Part shown: positions 46,647 through 47,907 of the stretch, one piece after another | Layout: the number at the start of each line of letters is the position of its first letter | Numbering within the stretch: position 1 is the stretch's first letter | Origin: Thermaceae bacterium | Lineage (GTDB): Bacteria > Deinococcota > Deinococci > Deinococcales > Marinithermaceae | Assembly (NCBI GenBank): GCA_026985615.1 | Contig: JALSQD010000027.1 | Coordinates: 1-47,907 of the forward strand | DNA: 47,907 nucleotides | Direction: 5' to 3' | Position numbers and translations under genes: made by a program | Notes under the pieces: generated by a model | What the model was told of the DNA's origin: nothing | What the model saw: only the letters and a program-made list of their open reading frames with translations | The model's database searches: none

Positions 46647-47537
46647 ATGAAAAAAGTTTATGCGCTGCTTTCCGTTCTGTTGCTGGTATGGCTGGCCGCT
46701 TGCAGCCAGGCCCCGGCCCCGAGCTATCGGCCTGAAGCCCGTGTACAGCAGGAGATGGGCCTGGTGCAGAGCGTGCCCGACGTGGTGCTCTTTGTCGTTT
46801 CCGGGCGCTGCGGCGTGCCCTGCGACGGCGCTCCCGACGACAACTACGATTACCTCACCGATCGCGGCACCACCGCGGCGGTGGCCCAGGCCTTCCAGAG
46901 CCTGGGACGTAGCGTGCTGGTCGTGGCCTATAGCTCGCACCTCTTCAACCACACCTCGTCCATCAGCGGCGAGTACGAGTACGGCTTCCTGCAGCTCGAG
47001 GCCGACTTCGACTGGGTGCGGCGCAACTGGCCGAACACTAGCCGGGTGCTCCTCGGTCACTCTCACGGGACCAACTGGACCCACAACCTGCTGCGGGCCC
47101 ACCCCGACTGGACCGTGGACTACCTGATCGACCTCGACGGCATCTGCGCCCTTTGGGAAGACGACAACGCCAGCGACTTCGACTACTTCTACAGCACCTA
47201 CGGCAACCCCTGGCCGGTGGACCTCTCCAAGAGCTGCGACATCGAGCCCATCGAAAAATACTGGTGGTGGACCTCCTACTACAACGCCAAGGACGTGGCC
47301 TACTGGGGGGCGACCTACAACCTCGAGGTGCAGTCGGCCCGCCTGCTGGCCTCCGACGTGGGCGCCGAGGGCAACACCAGCCTGGTCTTCGACTACACCG
47401 ACAACGTCCGCCTCGACAATTCGACCGGCGGCATCCGCACCTTCGTGGCCGACGAGGACCACAACGGCATCACCTATCCGGGCTCGAGCGCCCTCGACTG
47501 GATCGCGAGCCAGATCGCCGCGCTGGGCATGCCCTAG
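46647..47537 (+). CDS. exported lipoprotein with alpha/beta-hydrolase elbow
   Basis: A 296-residue protein with a type II signal peptide; lipobox LAAC puts the lipidated cysteine at residue 19. The nucleophile elbow GHSHG (137-141, Ser139) follows strand RVLLGHSHG. A histidine in DEDHNGITYPGS and aspartates in FDYTDN could complete a triad. Four cysteines in the mature part (GRCGVPCDG, GICAL, KSCD) may form disulfides. It is probably a surface esterase or lipase-like enzyme; the substrate is unknown. An AGGAGG site precedes ATG 46647. It is divergent from leuS and ends with a strong terminator. Confidence 0.82.
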   Translation: MKKVYALLSVLLLVWLAACSQAPAPSYRPEARVQQEMGLVQSVPDVVLFVVSGRCGVPCDGAPDDNYDYLTDRGTTAAVAQAFQSLGRSVLVVAYSSHLFNHTSSISGEYEYGFLQLEADFDWVRRNWPNTSRVLLGHSHGTNWTHNLLRAHPDWTVDYLIDLDGICALWEDDNASDFDYFYSTYGNPWPVDLSKSCDIEPIEKYWWWTSYYNAKDVAYWGATYNLEVQSARLLASDVGAEGNTSLVFDYTDNVRLDNSTGGIRTFVADEDHNGITYPGSSALDWIASQIAALGMP

Positions 47538-47554
47538 ACGGAACCTGCTTGTCG

Positions 47555-47588
47555 GCGGCCGGGGGCGGTGCCCCCGGCCGCTTCCTTT
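47555..47588 (+). terminator. terminator of the lipoprotein gene
   Basis: A perfect 11-bp stem GCGGCCGGGGG/CCCCCGGCCGC with a 5-base loop, then TTCCTTT, 17 bases after the stop codon. Confidence 0.85.
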
Positions 47589-47632
47589 GGCGCGGCGCGC
47601 GGGGTTAGGCTGGTCGTTGACGCGGGGTGAAG

Positions 47633-47907
47633 ATGGAGAAGGTGCATTTAGAGCCACTGGGCGAGCACGACGTGGAGGCGGCCTTCCACCTCTGGGCGCG
47701 GGCGCACGGCGTTCCGGCCGAGCGGATGCGCCAGCGGCTCGAGATCATGGCGCGCCACTTCGGCTATCCGGGGTTCGCAGGTCTCGGGGCCTGGCGCGAA
47801 GGCCGGTTGGTGGGCTTCGTCTACGGCTTTACGGGCATGCCGGGGCAGTGGTGGTACGAACGGGTGCGCACCCTCATGCCGCCGGAGATGGCCCGGGTCT
47901 GGCTGGA
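47633..47907 (+). CDS. GNAT-like acetyltransferase, 5' part
   Basis: The frame from ATG 47633 runs open to the window end, giving 91 residues. It starts EKVHLEPLGEHDVEAAFHLWARAHGVP and includes FGYPGFAGLGAWREGRLVGFVYGFTG, the strand-turn-strand pattern of a GNAT acetyltransferase core. WWYERVRTLMP follows. The acetyl-CoA binding motif would lie past the end, so the family call is moderate. The substrate is unknown. Confidence 0.7.
   Translation, partial: MEKVHLEPLGEHDVEAAFHLWARAHGVPAERMRQRLEIMARHFGYPGFAGLGAWREGRLVGFVYGFTGMPGQWWYERVRTLMPPEMARVWL

Overview
The window is GC-rich bacterial chromosome with tightly packed operons, many 1-8 nt gene overlaps, GTG/TTG starts and several genes whose -10 box lies 6-7 nt before the start codon (leaderless or nearly so). 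These traits, a ClpB of the length known from Thermus (855 aa), UgpBAE-like sugar transporters and a split cobalamin locus point to the Deinococcus-Thermus phylum, most likely a Thermaceae genus such as Oceanithermus, Marinithermus or Meiothermus. The genus is inference; no rRNA is present.

Layout. 1-6776: end of a YjbQ-family gene, a DUF92 membrane protein coupled to a Rel/SpoT (p)ppGpp enzyme, tRNA-Leu(GAG), a DUF4874/DUF4832 lipoprotein, and lemA followed by a frameshifted DUF2207 remnant. 6940-8925: an exported collagen-like protein with three Cys-flanked calcium-loop-like inserts. 9030-20041: a cobalamin riboswitch and terminator, then btuFCD, an unknown 116-aa protein, cobO, an alpha/beta hydrolase, cobB (cbiA), cbiB, cobD, a DUF3800 protein, a CobC-like phosphatase and a CobQ-CobU fusion. 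cobT (29470) and cobS (31302) lie apart with a VapBC-like pair between them. Together these genes cover cobalamin or corrinoid uptake, adenosylation, side-chain amidation, aminopropanol attachment and nucleotide loop assembly.

20655-29231: a divergent cell-wall sugar recycling locus. The minus strand carries a serine hydrolase, murQ, an exported NagZ-like GH3 enzyme, a solute-binding protein and two permeases. The plus strand carries a GntR/UTRA regulator and anmK. NagZ, AnmK and MurQ convert GlcNAc-anhydroMurNAc to GlcNAc-6-phosphate, so the ABC importer probably brings in peptidoglycan fragments. 32116-35981: a ugpBAE-like importer with a glycerophosphodiesterase. Both importers have a strong hairpin right after the binding-protein gene, and both lack an ATPase gene.

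36251-39019: two small paralogous one-helix membrane proteins with a possible decayed third copy, a class I amidotransferase, a second glycerophosphodiesterase and an acyl-CoA thioesterase. 39143-41710: clpB behind a promoter that overlaps a TTGATA-N7-TATCAA inverted repeat (HspR/HAIR-like). 41908-47907: a cytoplasmic GH3 enzyme, a cold-shock protein with a structured leader, leuS behind a leader-peptide attenuator, an exported lipoprotein hydrolase and the start of a GNAT gene. No insertion sequence, prophage or CRISPR array was seen.
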